From Winogradskyella vidalii (GTDB lineage: Bacteria > Bacteroidota > Bacteroidia > Flavobacteriales > Flavobacteriaceae), in the NCBI RefSeq assembly GCF_013403955.1, contig NZ_JABFDG010000002.1, positions 62,001-126,000 on the forward strand: a stretch of DNA of 64,000 bases, read 5' to 3'. The notes beneath the pieces were generated by a model. That model had not been told where the DNA came from and made no database searches. It worked only from the letters and a program-made list of their open reading frames with translations. Positions within the stretch are counted from its first letter, which is position 1; every line of letters starts with the position of its first letter. A program made the translations under genes and the position numbers. Shown piece after piece: positions 33,947-42,255 of the stretch.

Positions 33947-34513
33947 TTGACCAAAGCCAAACTCTATAAGGAATTAAATTACGTGAATCATTCGCGTGAA
34001 AAACGGTTGCATTATGCCAATTTAGTAATTACTAATCCAGAATTAGTAAAACCTCTTTTAGACATATTGTTTGAGGTTGATGATAAAATTTCATGCCGAG
34101 CGGCTTGGGTGTTTGAGTTTATGTGTAGCAAAAGTATCATTGAAATTATTCCGCATTTAGATAGATTCACACAACATATGCATAAAGTCCATTTAGCCCC
34201 TGCCGTTAGACCTGTAGCCAAAGTATGTGAACTTTTAACAGAAGCTAATTACACTAAAATAGATAATGTAATGGCATCACATATCACTGAAAATCATAAA
34301 GAAAAAATTATTGAAGCCTGTTTTGATTGGATGATTAACGATGAAAAAGTAGCACCTAAAGCTTATGCTATGAACAGTTTGTATAAACTTGGTAATGAAT
34401 ACGACTGGATCCATCCTGAATTGGCAATTATTTTAGAACGTGATTTTAAAAAACAAAGTGCCGCTTATAAAGCTAGAGCGCGACATATTTTGAAAAAGAT
34501 TAATAAAGGTTAA
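33947..34513 (+). CDS. HEAT-like helical protein (often misnamed adenylosuccinate lyase)
   Basis: 188 residues, all helical, with regularly spaced helices resembling HEAT repeats (LVKPLLDILFEVDDKISCRAAWVFEFMCSKSI, and the closing AAYKARARHILKKI). I recall this flavobacterial family being labelled adenylosuccinate lyase in databases, but it lacks the lyase signature; the genuine purB is at 42256-43599. Start TTG 33947; no ATG precedes the conserved N-terminus. Function unknown; a protein-interaction scaffold is the best guess. Confidence 0.72.
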   Translation: MTKAKLYKELNYVNHSREKRLHYANLVITNPELVKPLLDILFEVDDKISCRAAWVFEFMCSKSIIEIIPHLDRFTQHMHKVHLAPAVRPVAKVCELLTEANYTKIDNVMASHITENHKEKIIEACFDWMINDEKVAPKAYAMNSLYKLGNEYDWIHPELAIILERDFKKQSAAYKARARHILKKINKG

Positions 34514-34525
34514 AGCGTGAAGCAC

Positions 34526-34560
34526 GAAGTTGGAAGTTGGAAGTTGGAAGTTGGAAGTTG
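34526..34560. repeat. GAAGTTG tandem repeat, five copies
   Basis: Five perfect copies of the heptamer GAAGTTG in the gap between convergent genes. The 7-base unit is not a multiple of three and the stretch is non-coding. Confidence 0.95.
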
Positions 34561-34667
34561 GAATAAAAACTCTTAATAAAACGCAAAGGCGCAAAGAAAA
34601 AATATTTAAAGTTTAAATAGGTTTTCATTTTACTGTATAAGCTAATATTTTTTTACAGAATACTGTT

Positions 34668-34707
34668 ACTGTGACTGTGACTGTGACTGTGACTGTGACT
34701 GTGACTG
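34668..34707. repeat. ACTGTG tandem repeat, six copies
   Basis: Six perfect copies of ACTGTG plus a partial one, preceded by a degenerate copy. It ends 10 bases before the stop codon of the ABC ATPase gene, in its 3' untranslated region. Confidence 0.95.
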
Positions 34708-34717
34708 CTATTATAAA

Positions 34718-35512
34718 TTATTTTGTGACTTTAAAACGTCCTAAATTTTCATCAAAAGTAATCAAGTCTTTTGGAAAAAGTGTTTCAAATACACCTTCTG
34801 AAATTAAATGACAAGGCTGTCCATAAACCACTTCTTCTTTCTGCATCACAATCATAGTATCACAAAGTTGAATCGCTAAGTCTATTTCATGAGACGAAAA
34901 TAAAATGGTCTTACCAGTTTCCTTAGCTAACTTTTGAAGTAGTTTTAAGATATAAGCCTTATGATACATATCGAGATGAGAGGTTGGTTCATCTAATACA
35001 ATAACATCGGTATCTTGTGCTAAAGCACGTGCTAGCATTACTTTTTGCAACTGACCATCACTAAGCTCGTAACACTTTTTATCTTTTAAATCTATAATAT
35101 TAACTTGTTCTAGAGCCCTATTAATAATTACTGTATCTGTTTGTGTAAGGCTACCAATCCAGTTGGTATACGGGTGTCGTCCTAGGGATACCAATTCATA
35201 TACAGATAAATTTTTAGAACTTAAAGGTTCGGTTAACACAATACTTAATTGTTGAGCGAGCTCTAATATAGAAGTTGCATTTAGGGCTTTATTATTCAGC
35301 AAAATGGAACCCGATAATTCTGGTTGCACCTTAATTAAGGTTCTTAATAATGTAGATTTTCCAATACCATTAGCGCCAACTAAACCAATTAATTCTCCTT
35401 TTTGTAATTCAAAATTAATATTTGATGCAATAACCATTTCCGCTTTCTTGGTTTTATAACCTATAGAAAGTTGATTTACTTTTAAGATGGTATGTTGTTT
35501 ATTTTCTTTCAC
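34718..35512 (-). CDS. ABC transporter ATP-binding protein (FecE/BtuD type)
   Basis: 264 residues. Walker A VGANGIGKSTLL, Q-loop around IVLTEPLSSKNLS, signature LSDGQLQKVMLARAL, Walker B DVIVLDEPTSHLD and the switch histidine in ILFSSHEIDL. It powers the FecCD-type permease encoded just upstream on the same strand. With the binding protein at 36669 this is a complete importer for a siderophore, heme or cobalamin; which one cannot be told, and no TonB receptor or riboswitch is present nearby. Confidence 0.93.
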   Translation of the reverse strand: MKENKQHTILKVNQLSIGYKTKKAEMVIASNINFELQKGELIGLVGANGIGKSTLLRTLIKVQPELSGSILLNNKALNATSILELAQQLSIVLTEPLSSKNLSVYELVSLGRHPYTNWIGSLTQTDTVIINRALEQVNIIDLKDKKCYELSDGQLQKVMLARALAQDTDVIVLDEPTSHLDMYHKAYILKLLQKLAKETGKTILFSSHEIDLAIQLCDTMIVMQKEEVVYGQPCHLISEGVFETLFPKDLITFDENLGRFKVTK

Positions 35513-35593
35513 TATTTTATTTATAGACCTATCAAATTTTAAATTATAAGAGTATGCTTTCTTCGAATTTCTAACTTCATTCTTCCAACATGG

Positions 35594-36616
35594 TTAAAAC
35601 ATCATTTTTCGTTGTCGTACCAATAACCAAATCACAACAGGCGCTCCAACTAAAGCGGTTATTGCATTAATTGGCAAGGTATAATCACTATTAGGAACTT
35701 GTGCGATAGTATCGCAAATAAGCATGACTACCGCTCCAAATAAGAATACGGCTGGCAATAATATTTTATGATTGGTGGTTTTAAATACTTGTCGGGTTAA
35801 ATGCGGAATCGCCAAACCAATAAATGCTATGGGCCCTGCAAAGGCAGTTATGGTACCGGCAATTAAGCTTGTGGCCAAAATTATAATGAAGCGACTTTGC
35901 TTCAAGTTTAACCCTAAGCTTTTGGCATAGTTATCACCAAGTAATAGACTGTTTAAGCCTTTTATAGAAGCAATACTTAATACTAATCCAACAGCATAAA
36001 TTGCAAAGAAAATTAAAAGTTCCTTCGAAGATAAATTACTTAAACTTCCAAAGCCCCAAAATATATATTGTTGTAATTGTTCTGCAGAGCTAAAATAAGA
36101 TAATACGCTAACTACCGCTGAAGTAATGCTTCCAAACATTAAACCAATTATAAGAATGGCCATGGTGTCTCTCACTCTGCTCGATACCGCTAAAACAGCC
36201 ATTAAAACTAAAAAACTACCCAAACTCGCTGAAATTACAATGCTCCATTTAGAAATTAAAGCGGTGGCAAAATAGCCTCCAAACAACCCAGAACCCAAAA
36301 TAACAATAGCAACGCCCAAACTTGCTCCTGAACTAATCCCCAATACAAACGGGCCTGCTAAAGGGTTTCTAAACAAAGTTTGCATTAATAAGCCTGAAAT
36401 TCCCAAACCAGAACCAACCATAATAGCGGTAATTGCTTTTGGAAGTCGCACTTTTGAAATAATAACCTGCCATACCTCATTATCTGAAGTGCTAAAAAGT
36501 CCTTTTAAAACCTCAGAAAACGGAATATTTATAGAACCTAGACTAATATTGAGTACAAAACAAAACAGTAAAATAACTGTTAGAATTACAAATGGATATG
36601 TATAATTGGTTTTCAA
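35594..36616 (-). CDS. FecCD-family ABC transporter permease
   Basis: 340 residues, about ten membrane helices. Typical FecCD/BtuC motifs: RLPKAITAIMVGSGLGISGLLMQTLFRNPLAGPFVLGISSGASLG near the N-terminus, IFWGFGSLSN in the middle and FAGPIAFIGLAIPHLTR (the coupling helix that meets the ATPase) towards the end. Transport of metal chelates or cobalamin across the inner membrane. It forms an operon with the ATPase (81-base gap) and binding protein (52-base gap). Confidence 0.94.
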   Translation of the reverse strand: MKTNYTYPFVILTVILLFCFVLNISLGSINIPFSEVLKGLFSTSDNEVWQVIISKVRLPKAITAIMVGSGLGISGLLMQTLFRNPLAGPFVLGISSGASLGVAIVILGSGLFGGYFATALISKWSIVISASLGSFLVLMAVLAVSSRVRDTMAILIIGLMFGSITSAVVSVLSYFSSAEQLQQYIFWGFGSLSNLSSKELLIFFAIYAVGLVLSIASIKGLNSLLLGDNYAKSLGLNLKQSRFIIILATSLIAGTITAFAGPIAFIGLAIPHLTRQVFKTTNHKILLPAVFLFGAVVMLICDTIAQVPNSDYTLPINAITALVGAPVVIWLLVRQRKMMF

Positions 36617-36668
36617 TAGCTTAGACTGTTATCATGAAGATTTTTCACACTAATACAACTGTATTATT

Positions 36669-37811
36669 CTACTTTAATTTTTCAAAAAAATAGGGTTTGT
36701 AATCTTCCAATAATTCTGGGTGAGTTATTTTAATTAAATCTTTTAAGATTAAATCTGGTCTTGCAATTCCTAATTCATAATACAAAACACCTCCTGTGGC
36801 TCCTGTTGTGTTTGAAAATGTATAGATATTTTTATTTTTAAACGCTTCAAAATTTGTGTAAAGTGTACTTGCCTCTTCTAACTGCTCTAAGCTTCCATAA
36901 TAAGAAGGACTCAACCATATTTCAGCATTTTTAGCTTTTTCTAAAACTGCTTCAAAACTTAACGCTAAACTGCCATTTCCTGTGGTGTCACTCCAAAGGT
37001 AATCAACGTTAGCATCTTTTAGAAATTGCGCTTCTGCACTAGAACCATTAGGCATATACCAAACGTCTTTGTGCATGGCGCCACTAAATACTGTTGGTGA
37101 ATGCGCTGCGTTTTTTGCTAAAGTTTTTGCTCCTAAATAGTCGCTTTCAATGGTATTAAAAATAGAATCGGCTTCTTTTTCTTTATTAAAAAGCACGCCA
37201 AAAAACTTAATCCATTCCGCTTTTGCTAATACTGATGCCTCTACCCAATCGCCGTTGTATACTACAGGAATTCCAGCTTGCTTTATCACGTCAAAAGTTT
37301 TGTTGACACCATCAACACCAAAACCTATTACAACATCTGGATCTAAGGCCAATAAAACTTCCGTGTTTATACCTTCATTTTTACCGAGTTCCCTAACTTT
37401 TTTTGCATCAATACGCGCTCGTGTTTTTTCTGAAGATACATAATCCGTTCCTGGAAACCCAATTAAAGCTTCTTCTTCATTTAATAATTCTAACCCTGGA
37501 ATATGTGTGGTTGATGTTACTACGATTGTTTCTATCGGGTCTTCTATAAATCCATCAAACTCTGCAGCATTAAAGGTGGTTTTCGCCATATTATCTTTTG
37601 AAATAATTACATAGCGATAGGTTTTGTCTGACTCTGGCCATGGATTTGTAATGCTTAATATTTTATAATTCTGGTAGTAATCTACGGCGAAACCTTTGGC
37701 GTATTTTAAGTCTAGTTGTTTACTTTCAAACGTTGAAACCTTATCGTGTTTTGTTTCATTTTTACAAGCACTAACAATTAAAAATAGCAGTAATAATCTA
37801 TAAAATTTCAT
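36669..37811 (-). CDS. ABC transporter substrate-binding lipoprotein (BtuF/FecB-like)
   Basis: 380 residues. Lipoprotein signal (LLLLFLIVSAC, then KNETKHD). The body follows the class III periplasmic binding fold: an N-terminal lobe with ETIVVTSTTHIPGLELLNEEEALIGFP, ALDPDVVIGFGVDG at the hinge region and a long linking helix, and a C-terminal lobe (NKNIYTFSNTTGATGGVLYYELG). Such proteins deliver iron chelates or cobalamin to the permease. First gene of the importer operon. It is divergent from a small membrane protein gene. Confidence 0.9.
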   Translation of the reverse strand: MKFYRLLLLFLIVSACKNETKHDKVSTFESKQLDLKYAKGFAVDYYQNYKILSITNPWPESDKTYRYVIISKDNMAKTTFNAAEFDGFIEDPIETIVVTSTTHIPGLELLNEEEALIGFPGTDYVSSEKTRARIDAKKVRELGKNEGINTEVLLALDPDVVIGFGVDGVNKTFDVIKQAGIPVVYNGDWVEASVLAKAEWIKFFGVLFNKEKEADSIFNTIESDYLGAKTLAKNAAHSPTVFSGAMHKDVWYMPNGSSAEAQFLKDANVDYLWSDTTGNGSLALSFEAVLEKAKNAEIWLSPSYYGSLEQLEEASTLYTNFEAFKNKNIYTFSNTTGATGGVLYYELGIARPDLILKDLIKITHPELLEDYKPYFFEKLK

Positions 37812-37848
37812 CTGTAACCTTTGTAACGTTTATTTAATTTCTTCATGA

Positions 37849-37856
37849 TAACTTTG
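37849..37856 (+). promoter_or_regulatory. -7 box upstream of the 35-residue membrane protein
   Basis: TAACTTTG matches TAnnTTTG and lies 15 bases before ATG 37872. A TTG at 37821-37823 is 25 bases upstream, slightly beyond the usual 17-23. Confidence 0.5.
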
Positions 37857-37871
37857 ACAAAAACATTAAGC

Positions 37872-37979
37872 ATGAGAGGTGATTCAAATTTAACATTATA
37901 TATTGTTGCAGGTGTCATTATTGTCCATTTTTTAGCCGGATTTATTTATCTACTTTATAAAATGAATAAGAAAAAGTAA
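37872..37979 (+). CDS. Small single-helix membrane protein (35 residues)
   Basis: A polar N-terminus (MRGDSNLT), one hydrophobic helix (LYIVAGVIIVHFLAGFIYLLY) and a basic tail (KMNKKK), giving the topology N-out/C-in. It is divergent from the binding-protein gene and has a TAACTTTG box in front. I recall similar short proteins in other Flavobacteriaceae but know no function. Likely real because of its ordered topology, start and promoter. Confidence 0.6.
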   Translation: MRGDSNLTLYIVAGVIIVHFLAGFIYLLYKMNKKK

Positions 37980-38061
37980 ACCGTTACAAATTAATATATG
38001 GTTTCATTGTACTAAATCTTATTGGTAATAAAACCAGAAAATAAGATATAGACACCTCTGT

Positions 38062-38101
38062 AAAAAAAAGCCGCTTTAACAATGTGTTGAAAGCGGCTTT
38101 T
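38062..38101 (-). terminator. Bidirectional terminator after the S41 protease gene
   Basis: AAAGCCGCTTT pairs with AAAGCGGCTTT around a 12-base loop. The A run at 38062-38069 gives a T run on the minus strand; on the plus strand four Ts follow. It lies directly after the minus-strand stop at 38107. Confidence 0.9.
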
Positions 38102-38106
38102 AGATG

Positions 38107-39621
38107 TTATTGATTTAATAAGTTTAATTTTGATGGTCGTTGATCAACCATTTCGTAATGAAATGGATTTTCTAAATCTTGAAGGTCTAAATGTTCTAGT
38201 GGACGACTGAAAGAACTTGACGAACGTCCTATACCCGTAATATTAGCTATTGCTTCTGCCAATAAACGTTCGTTTACATCACCGAGTTGACCAAGGTCAT
38301 CAATTCGCTCTGAAATTTCAAAGCCTAATGTTGGTTCAATACCATCGTAATATTGCGAAAAACCATCTGCATTTTCAGACTCATAAACTAAGGGTTGCAT
38401 GGCATAAGTGTGACTTGGATTGGCATTAGCACGTGCAAAATTTTCAGAATCATAAATTGTTATTGAAGCTTGTGGTTTACCTCGTGTGCTGGTTCCTATT
38501 TGAACAACATCTATATAAGGTCCTAAACCATTAATGAGAAGCTCACTTGCAGAAGCACTGCTTCGGGTTGTGATGATATGAATTTTAGTCAGGTTTAAGC
38601 TATTAATTGGTGATTGATACGTAATCTGATTATCTGTATTACGTTTAACCATCTCATCTACAAAAGGGTTAATCAGTGCCTCAGGATTATCTTGCTCAAT
38701 AGAAGCCTGAATATCACTATTCCAATTTTCTTTAAAAAAAACTTCACCTGTAAATTGTCCTGTAATCATAGAAGACAACCAAATTGATGTACTCACACTT
38801 CCGCCGCCATTATAGCGTAAATCTAATACCAAATCAGATATTCCAGCGGCTTGAAATTCAGCAAAAACATCATTTAACTCATTAAGATTAGCATCTGCAA
38901 TTCTAAAATTGTTATACATTAAGTAGCCTATAGAATTTCCAGAAACATTAAGCACACGATGTTCTAAAATTGGATTTTCTGTGTATTCTGTTTTAGTCAG
39001 TGTAATTGTTTCTCCATTTGCTGTAACAACATCATCCGTAAGTAAATCAGTTGTACCATTATTATTATAATCTACAAGACCAATCGTATAAGTTGTAGCA
39101 CTTAACAAAGCACTATAGTTAGATGCTGTTAAAGTAACACCATCAACGGTATTAAAAATCATTCCTCGAGTAACACCATTAGATTCTGCACTTGTATTCG
39201 GTAAAACATAGCGCACATAACCTACAATATCTGAGGTGGCGTTTGGTAATTCTACTAAGCTAAAACTCATACCATTATTTACCGATATACCTTGTAGTTG
39301 TTGTTCTAAATCATAATAATTTGATACAATAACACTAAATTCATCAACGGTGTTAGGCTCATAGAGTAGGGCTTCAAATAACGCTTCAGGTGAAGCATAT
39401 CCATTTAAATATTCGGTATAAGCTTCACTAGAAGCAAACCGGTTATTACCTAAATCTGTAATATTATCTTTATACGCATAGACTGCGTTTAAGCCTTTCC
39501 ACACAAAATCATTAAGTTCTAAAGTGGTTGATGGAACGATATTATCATCCAAATCGTCAAAACAGCTAGTTAATGCCAAAGCAGCAAAACCTGCTATTAA
39601 TAATGTCTTAATATTTTTCAT
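38107..39621 (-). CDS. S41 family peptidase lipoprotein (C-terminal processing protease-like)
   Basis: 504 residues. Lipoprotein signal (LLIAGFAALALTSC). A PDZ-like region (about 110-190; LQGISVNNGMSFSLVELP, GMIFNTVDGVTLTA) precedes the S41 catalytic domain, with DLRYNGGGSVSTSIWL and the nucleophile loop TTRSSASASELLINGL, then the region with GKPQASITIYD. It should cleave periplasmic or surface proteins. Such lipid-anchored S41 proteins are common in Bacteroidota; substrates are unknown. Monocistronic, opposite the ECF sigma gene. Confidence 0.9.
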   Translation of the reverse strand: MKNIKTLLIAGFAALALTSCFDDLDDNIVPSTTLELNDFVWKGLNAVYAYKDNITDLGNNRFASSEAYTEYLNGYASPEALFEALLYEPNTVDEFSVIVSNYYDLEQQLQGISVNNGMSFSLVELPNATSDIVGYVRYVLPNTSAESNGVTRGMIFNTVDGVTLTASNYSALLSATTYTIGLVDYNNNGTTDLLTDDVVTANGETITLTKTEYTENPILEHRVLNVSGNSIGYLMYNNFRIADANLNELNDVFAEFQAAGISDLVLDLRYNGGGSVSTSIWLSSMITGQFTGEVFFKENWNSDIQASIEQDNPEALINPFVDEMVKRNTDNQITYQSPINSLNLTKIHIITTRSSASASELLINGLGPYIDVVQIGTSTRGKPQASITIYDSENFARANANPSHTYAMQPLVYESENADGFSQYYDGIEPTLGFEISERIDDLGQLGDVNERLLAEAIANITGIGRSSSSFSRPLEHLDLQDLENPFHYEMVDQRPSKLNLLNQ

Positions 39622-39713
39622 GTGTATTTATTTCGTTATTACGGGCTCGCAATTTCTACCTTTTGATTGTAAAACTCTAAATTTACTTACATTATTGTGA
39701 AAAATAAAAATCT

Positions 39714-39748
39714 TTGTAACAAAAAGAAAAGTGTGTCGTCGTAATAAT
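39714..39748 (+). promoter_or_regulatory. ECF-type promoter in front of the sigma factor gene
   Basis: TTGTAAC (39714-39720), 16 bases, then CGTCGTAATAAT from 39737. The GTAAC-N16-CGTC arrangement is that of ECF-sigma-dependent promoters of Bacteroidota and lies about 40 bases before ATG 39791. It suggests autoregulation. Confidence 0.65.
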
Positions 39749-39790
39749 GAAGGCAAGTAAAATTGAATTCACCAACCAATCTAAATTATA

Positions 39791-40300
39791 ATGAATCAGT
39801 CCGATTTTGTAACTATCGTGATGCCCTTTAAAGACAAAGTGTTTCGTTTAGCTAAACGATTACTCGTTTCTAAGGATGAAGCAGAAGATGCAACACAAGA
39901 GATTCTGATGAAATTATGGCATAATAAAAAAAAGATTGGGGATTATAAAAATGTAGAAGCGTTTAGCATGACGATGACCAAGAATTTTTGTTTAGATCGT
40001 TTAAAATCGAAACAGGCTCAAAATTTAAAAATTGTTCATAGTAATTACACCGATAATCAGGCGTCGTTACAAAGTCAAGTTGAAACAAAAGACAGTATAG
40101 ATTGGGTTACTAAAATTATGGAAGACCTACCCGAACAACAAAAAATAATAGTACAACTAAGAGATATTGAAGCTTATGATTTTTCTGAAATCGCGAAAAT
40201 TCTAGATATGAACGAAACAGCCGTTAGAGTGAATTTATCGAGAGCACGAAAAACCATTAGAGAAAAATTAACTCATACACATCAACATGGTATTAAATAA
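39791..40300 (+). CDS. ECF-type RNA polymerase sigma factor
   Basis: 169 residues with region 2 (about 10-80; FRLAKRLLVSKDEAEDATQEILMKLWHNKKKI) and region 4 (about 110-165; LPEQQKIIVQLRDIEAYDFSEIAKILDMNETAVRVNLSRARKTIREKL). It directs RNA polymerase to a dedicated regulon. An ECF-type promoter precedes it, so it probably activates its own operon. It overlaps the next gene by 14 bases and is followed by two DUF4252 genes, an arrangement typical of Bacteroidota. Confidence 0.93.
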   Translation: MNQSDFVTIVMPFKDKVFRLAKRLLVSKDEAEDATQEILMKLWHNKKKIGDYKNVEAFSMTMTKNFCLDRLKSKQAQNLKIVHSNYTDNQASLQSQVETKDSIDWVTKIMEDLPEQQKIIVQLRDIEAYDFSEIAKILDMNETAVRVNLSRARKTIREKLTHTHQHGIK

Positions 40301-40787
40301 TATAGAAGAACTAATAGAGAAATATAACAATGCGGAAACTACACTGCAAGAAGAAGCGGAGTTAAAAGCCTATTTTTTAAGTGATGCTGTAGCGCCACAT
40401 TTGGAGCACTACAAACCAATGTTTCAATATTTTTCTAAATCTAAAAAAGAAGTTTACAATAAACCTATTTCACTAAACTCTAATAACACTAGAAAAACAA
40501 AAATATACCAGTGGTTTTCTGTTGCTGCCATAGTATTATTAATGCTGGGGATTTTTATTCCTAACTGGAATAATCACCCCAAAACTCTAGCAGATTACAC
40601 TGCTGAAGAACAAGAATTATATTTAGAAACCAAGCAAGCTCTTAAGTTAATCTCTAAAAATTTAAATACAGGATTAGTCGGTATGAATGCCTTAGACATG
40701 GCTGGTGACAATTTAAATACAGGGCTCGAAAAAGCTAATTATATATCAGTATTTGGTACAACCACAAACAAATTATTAAAGAATTAA
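40287..40787 (+). CDS. Single-span membrane protein, candidate anti-sigma factor
   Basis: 166 residues: a cytosolic acidic helical part (about 1-70; EELIEKYNNAETTLQEEAELKAYF), one membrane helix (about 75-95; WFSVAAIVLLMLGIFIPNW) and a short periplasmic part. The topology and the 14-base overlap with the sigma gene argue for an anti-sigma role. No zinc-binding anti-sigma HxxxCxxC motif is present, so the assignment rests on position and topology. Confidence 0.7.
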   Translation: MVLNNIEELIEKYNNAETTLQEEAELKAYFLSDAVAPHLEHYKPMFQYFSKSKKEVYNKPISLNSNNTRKTKIYQWFSVAAIVLLMLGIFIPNWNNHPKTLADYTAEEQELYLETKQALKLISKNLNTGLVGMNALDMAGDNLNTGLEKANYISVFGTTTNKLLKN

Positions 40788-40804
40788 AATCAAAATAAAA
40801 CAAT

Positions 40805-41404
40805 ATGAAAAATTACAAATCATACTTAAACATGGGTAAAAAAACAATCTTAATTGCTGCCGTTATGCTGACCTCTTTAACATCTTTCGGGCAAACTGCA
40901 ATAGATAAATTAGAGGACAAAGATGGCGTTGCTTCTTTTATTTTAAATCAAAAAATGTTCAGAATGTTGGCAACAATGGGAATGAATGTTGAAGATTCTG
41001 AGGCAAAAGGATATGTTGATATGGTGAATAAAATCACAGGACTAAAAGTTTTTACAGCAGATAACGAATCGGCTTCTAAAAATATCACAAGCACTGTAAC
41101 AAGTTATTTAAAAACCTCTCAACTAGAAGAATTAATGCGTTTTAAAGAAGGTGATAAAACGGTTAAATTTTATGTAAAAGAAGGTAATGATGAAAACCAT
41201 GTCCGAGAACTATTAATGTTTATGACAGGACTGAATGAACTTACCAACGATGAAGGCTTAAAAGTAAACGGTAAAGATTTAAAATTTGAAACTGTAGTTA
41301 TTTCTTTAACAGGAGATATTGATTTAAGACAAATCTCTAAAATCACCAACCAATTGGATATTCCAGGTGGTGATCAATTAAAGAAAGCCGGAGACAAACA
41401 ATAA
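40805..41404 (+). CDS. DUF4252 domain protein (secreted)
   Basis: 199 residues with an N-terminal signal (KKTILIAAVMLTSLTSFGQ). The DUF4252 body shows VNKITGLKVFTADNESASKNI, EELMRFKEGDKTVKFYVKE and LLMFMTG, i.e. an alpha/beta repeat. Family members are secreted or lipid-anchored and are regularly encoded behind ECF sigma/anti-sigma pairs; function is unknown. It is 17 bases after the candidate anti-sigma gene. Confidence 0.85.
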   Translation: MKNYKSYLNMGKKTILIAAVMLTSLTSFGQTAIDKLEDKDGVASFILNQKMFRMLATMGMNVEDSEAKGYVDMVNKITGLKVFTADNESASKNITSTVTSYLKTSQLEELMRFKEGDKTVKFYVKEGNDENHVRELLMFMTGLNELTNDEGLKVNGKDLKFETVVISLTGDIDLRQISKITNQLDIPGGDQLKKAGDKQ

Positions 41405-41433
41405 TTAACTAAAAAGGCTTCCTTTTTTTACTG

Positions 41434-41988
41434 ATGATAACTATGATACAATTAATTAAAAAATCGGTTCTATTGCTACTTTTGATTACAATGTTTACGA
41501 GCTGTAATCAAGAACCAACATTACAGACCTATTATGTTGATAACGAACTAGAACCTGGTTTTGCTTCGTATGACATACCTACAAGTGTTGTTAATGTAGA
41601 AGGTATTGATATGACTGAGGAACAAAAAGAAGCGTACAATTCTGTAGATAAGCTGAATGTATTAACTTATATGGTAGATAATACAGATACAGAAGACTAC
41701 AAACTAGAATTAGAGAAAGTGAATACCATTCTTAAAAATCCTAAATACGAAGAGTTAATGCGTGGTGGCAATACAACAGATGGGAAATTCGTTGTAAAAT
41801 TTATGGGAGACATCGATAATATTGATGAACTTATCATATTTGGAAGTGCTAACAACAAAGGTTTTGCTATTGCAAGAATTTTAGGAGATGATATGAATAC
41901 AGCTCAACTAATGTCTTTAAGTTCTGTCTTAGAAAAAGCAAACTTTGACAAAGACCAGCTTAAAGGTATCACTGATTTTTTTAAATAA
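41434..41988 (+). CDS. DUF4252 domain lipoprotein
   Basis: About 184 residues; ATG 41443 is an equally good start. Lipoprotein signal (KKSVLLLLLITMFTSC). The mature part repeats the DUF4252 pattern of its neighbour (LNVLTYMVDNTDTEDYKLELEKVN, YEELMRGGNTTDGKFVVKF, ELIIFGSANNKGFAIARILGDDM), so the two genes are paralogues: one freely secreted, one lipid-anchored. Last gene of the sigma operon. Confidence 0.85.
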   Translation: MITMIQLIKKSVLLLLLITMFTSCNQEPTLQTYYVDNELEPGFASYDIPTSVVNVEGIDMTEEQKEAYNSVDKLNVLTYMVDNTDTEDYKLELEKVNTILKNPKYEELMRGGNTTDGKFVVKFMGDIDNIDELIIFGSANNKGFAIARILGDDMNTAQLMSLSSVLEKANFDKDQLKGITDFFK

Positions 41989-42011
41989 TGAACACCTAAT
42001 TTAAAATAAAA

Positions 42012-42248
42012 TTAAAGTGAATCGTCTTGAAGTGTCTCACTTTCAGGACGATTTTTTTTTCCTTCATTTTTAAACGCAAAGATTATAGTAAATACAAATA
42101 AAGCCCCAAAACTTAAGAACAATATTGCTTTTACAATCAGGTAATTGAGTACATCACAAAATCCTGCAATAAAAAAACTTAAGGCTATAAAAGTTGCGCA
42201 AGTTAGTGCTATAGCATCTTTGGTCTTTGGGATTAACTTTTCTAACAT
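42012..42248 (-). CDS. Small membrane protein of unknown function
   Basis: 78 residues with two hydrophobic helices (about 12-30, AIALTCATFIALSFFIAGF; about 36-58) and a charged C-terminal tail. It lies 7 bases after the purB stop on the same strand and so is probably cotranscribed with it. No family recognised. Confidence 0.65.
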   Translation of the reverse strand: MLEKLIPKTKDAIALTCATFIALSFFIAGFCDVLNYLIVKAILFLSFGALFVFTIIFAFKNEGKKNRPESETLQDDSL

Positions 42249-42255
42249 AAATTAA

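Noticed and set aside
33947..34513. Second adenylosuccinate lyase
   Set aside because: The protein is 188 residues, all-helical, and lacks the GSSxMPxKxN loop; true PurB is at 42256-43599.
34526..34707. Possible CRISPR array
   Set aside because: The units are 6-7 bases, head to tail, without spacers, and no cas gene is present.
37812..38061. Cobalamin riboswitch upstream of the BtuF/FecB-like gene
   Set aside because: The available leader is short, has no recognisable B12-box and is occupied by a divergent small gene.
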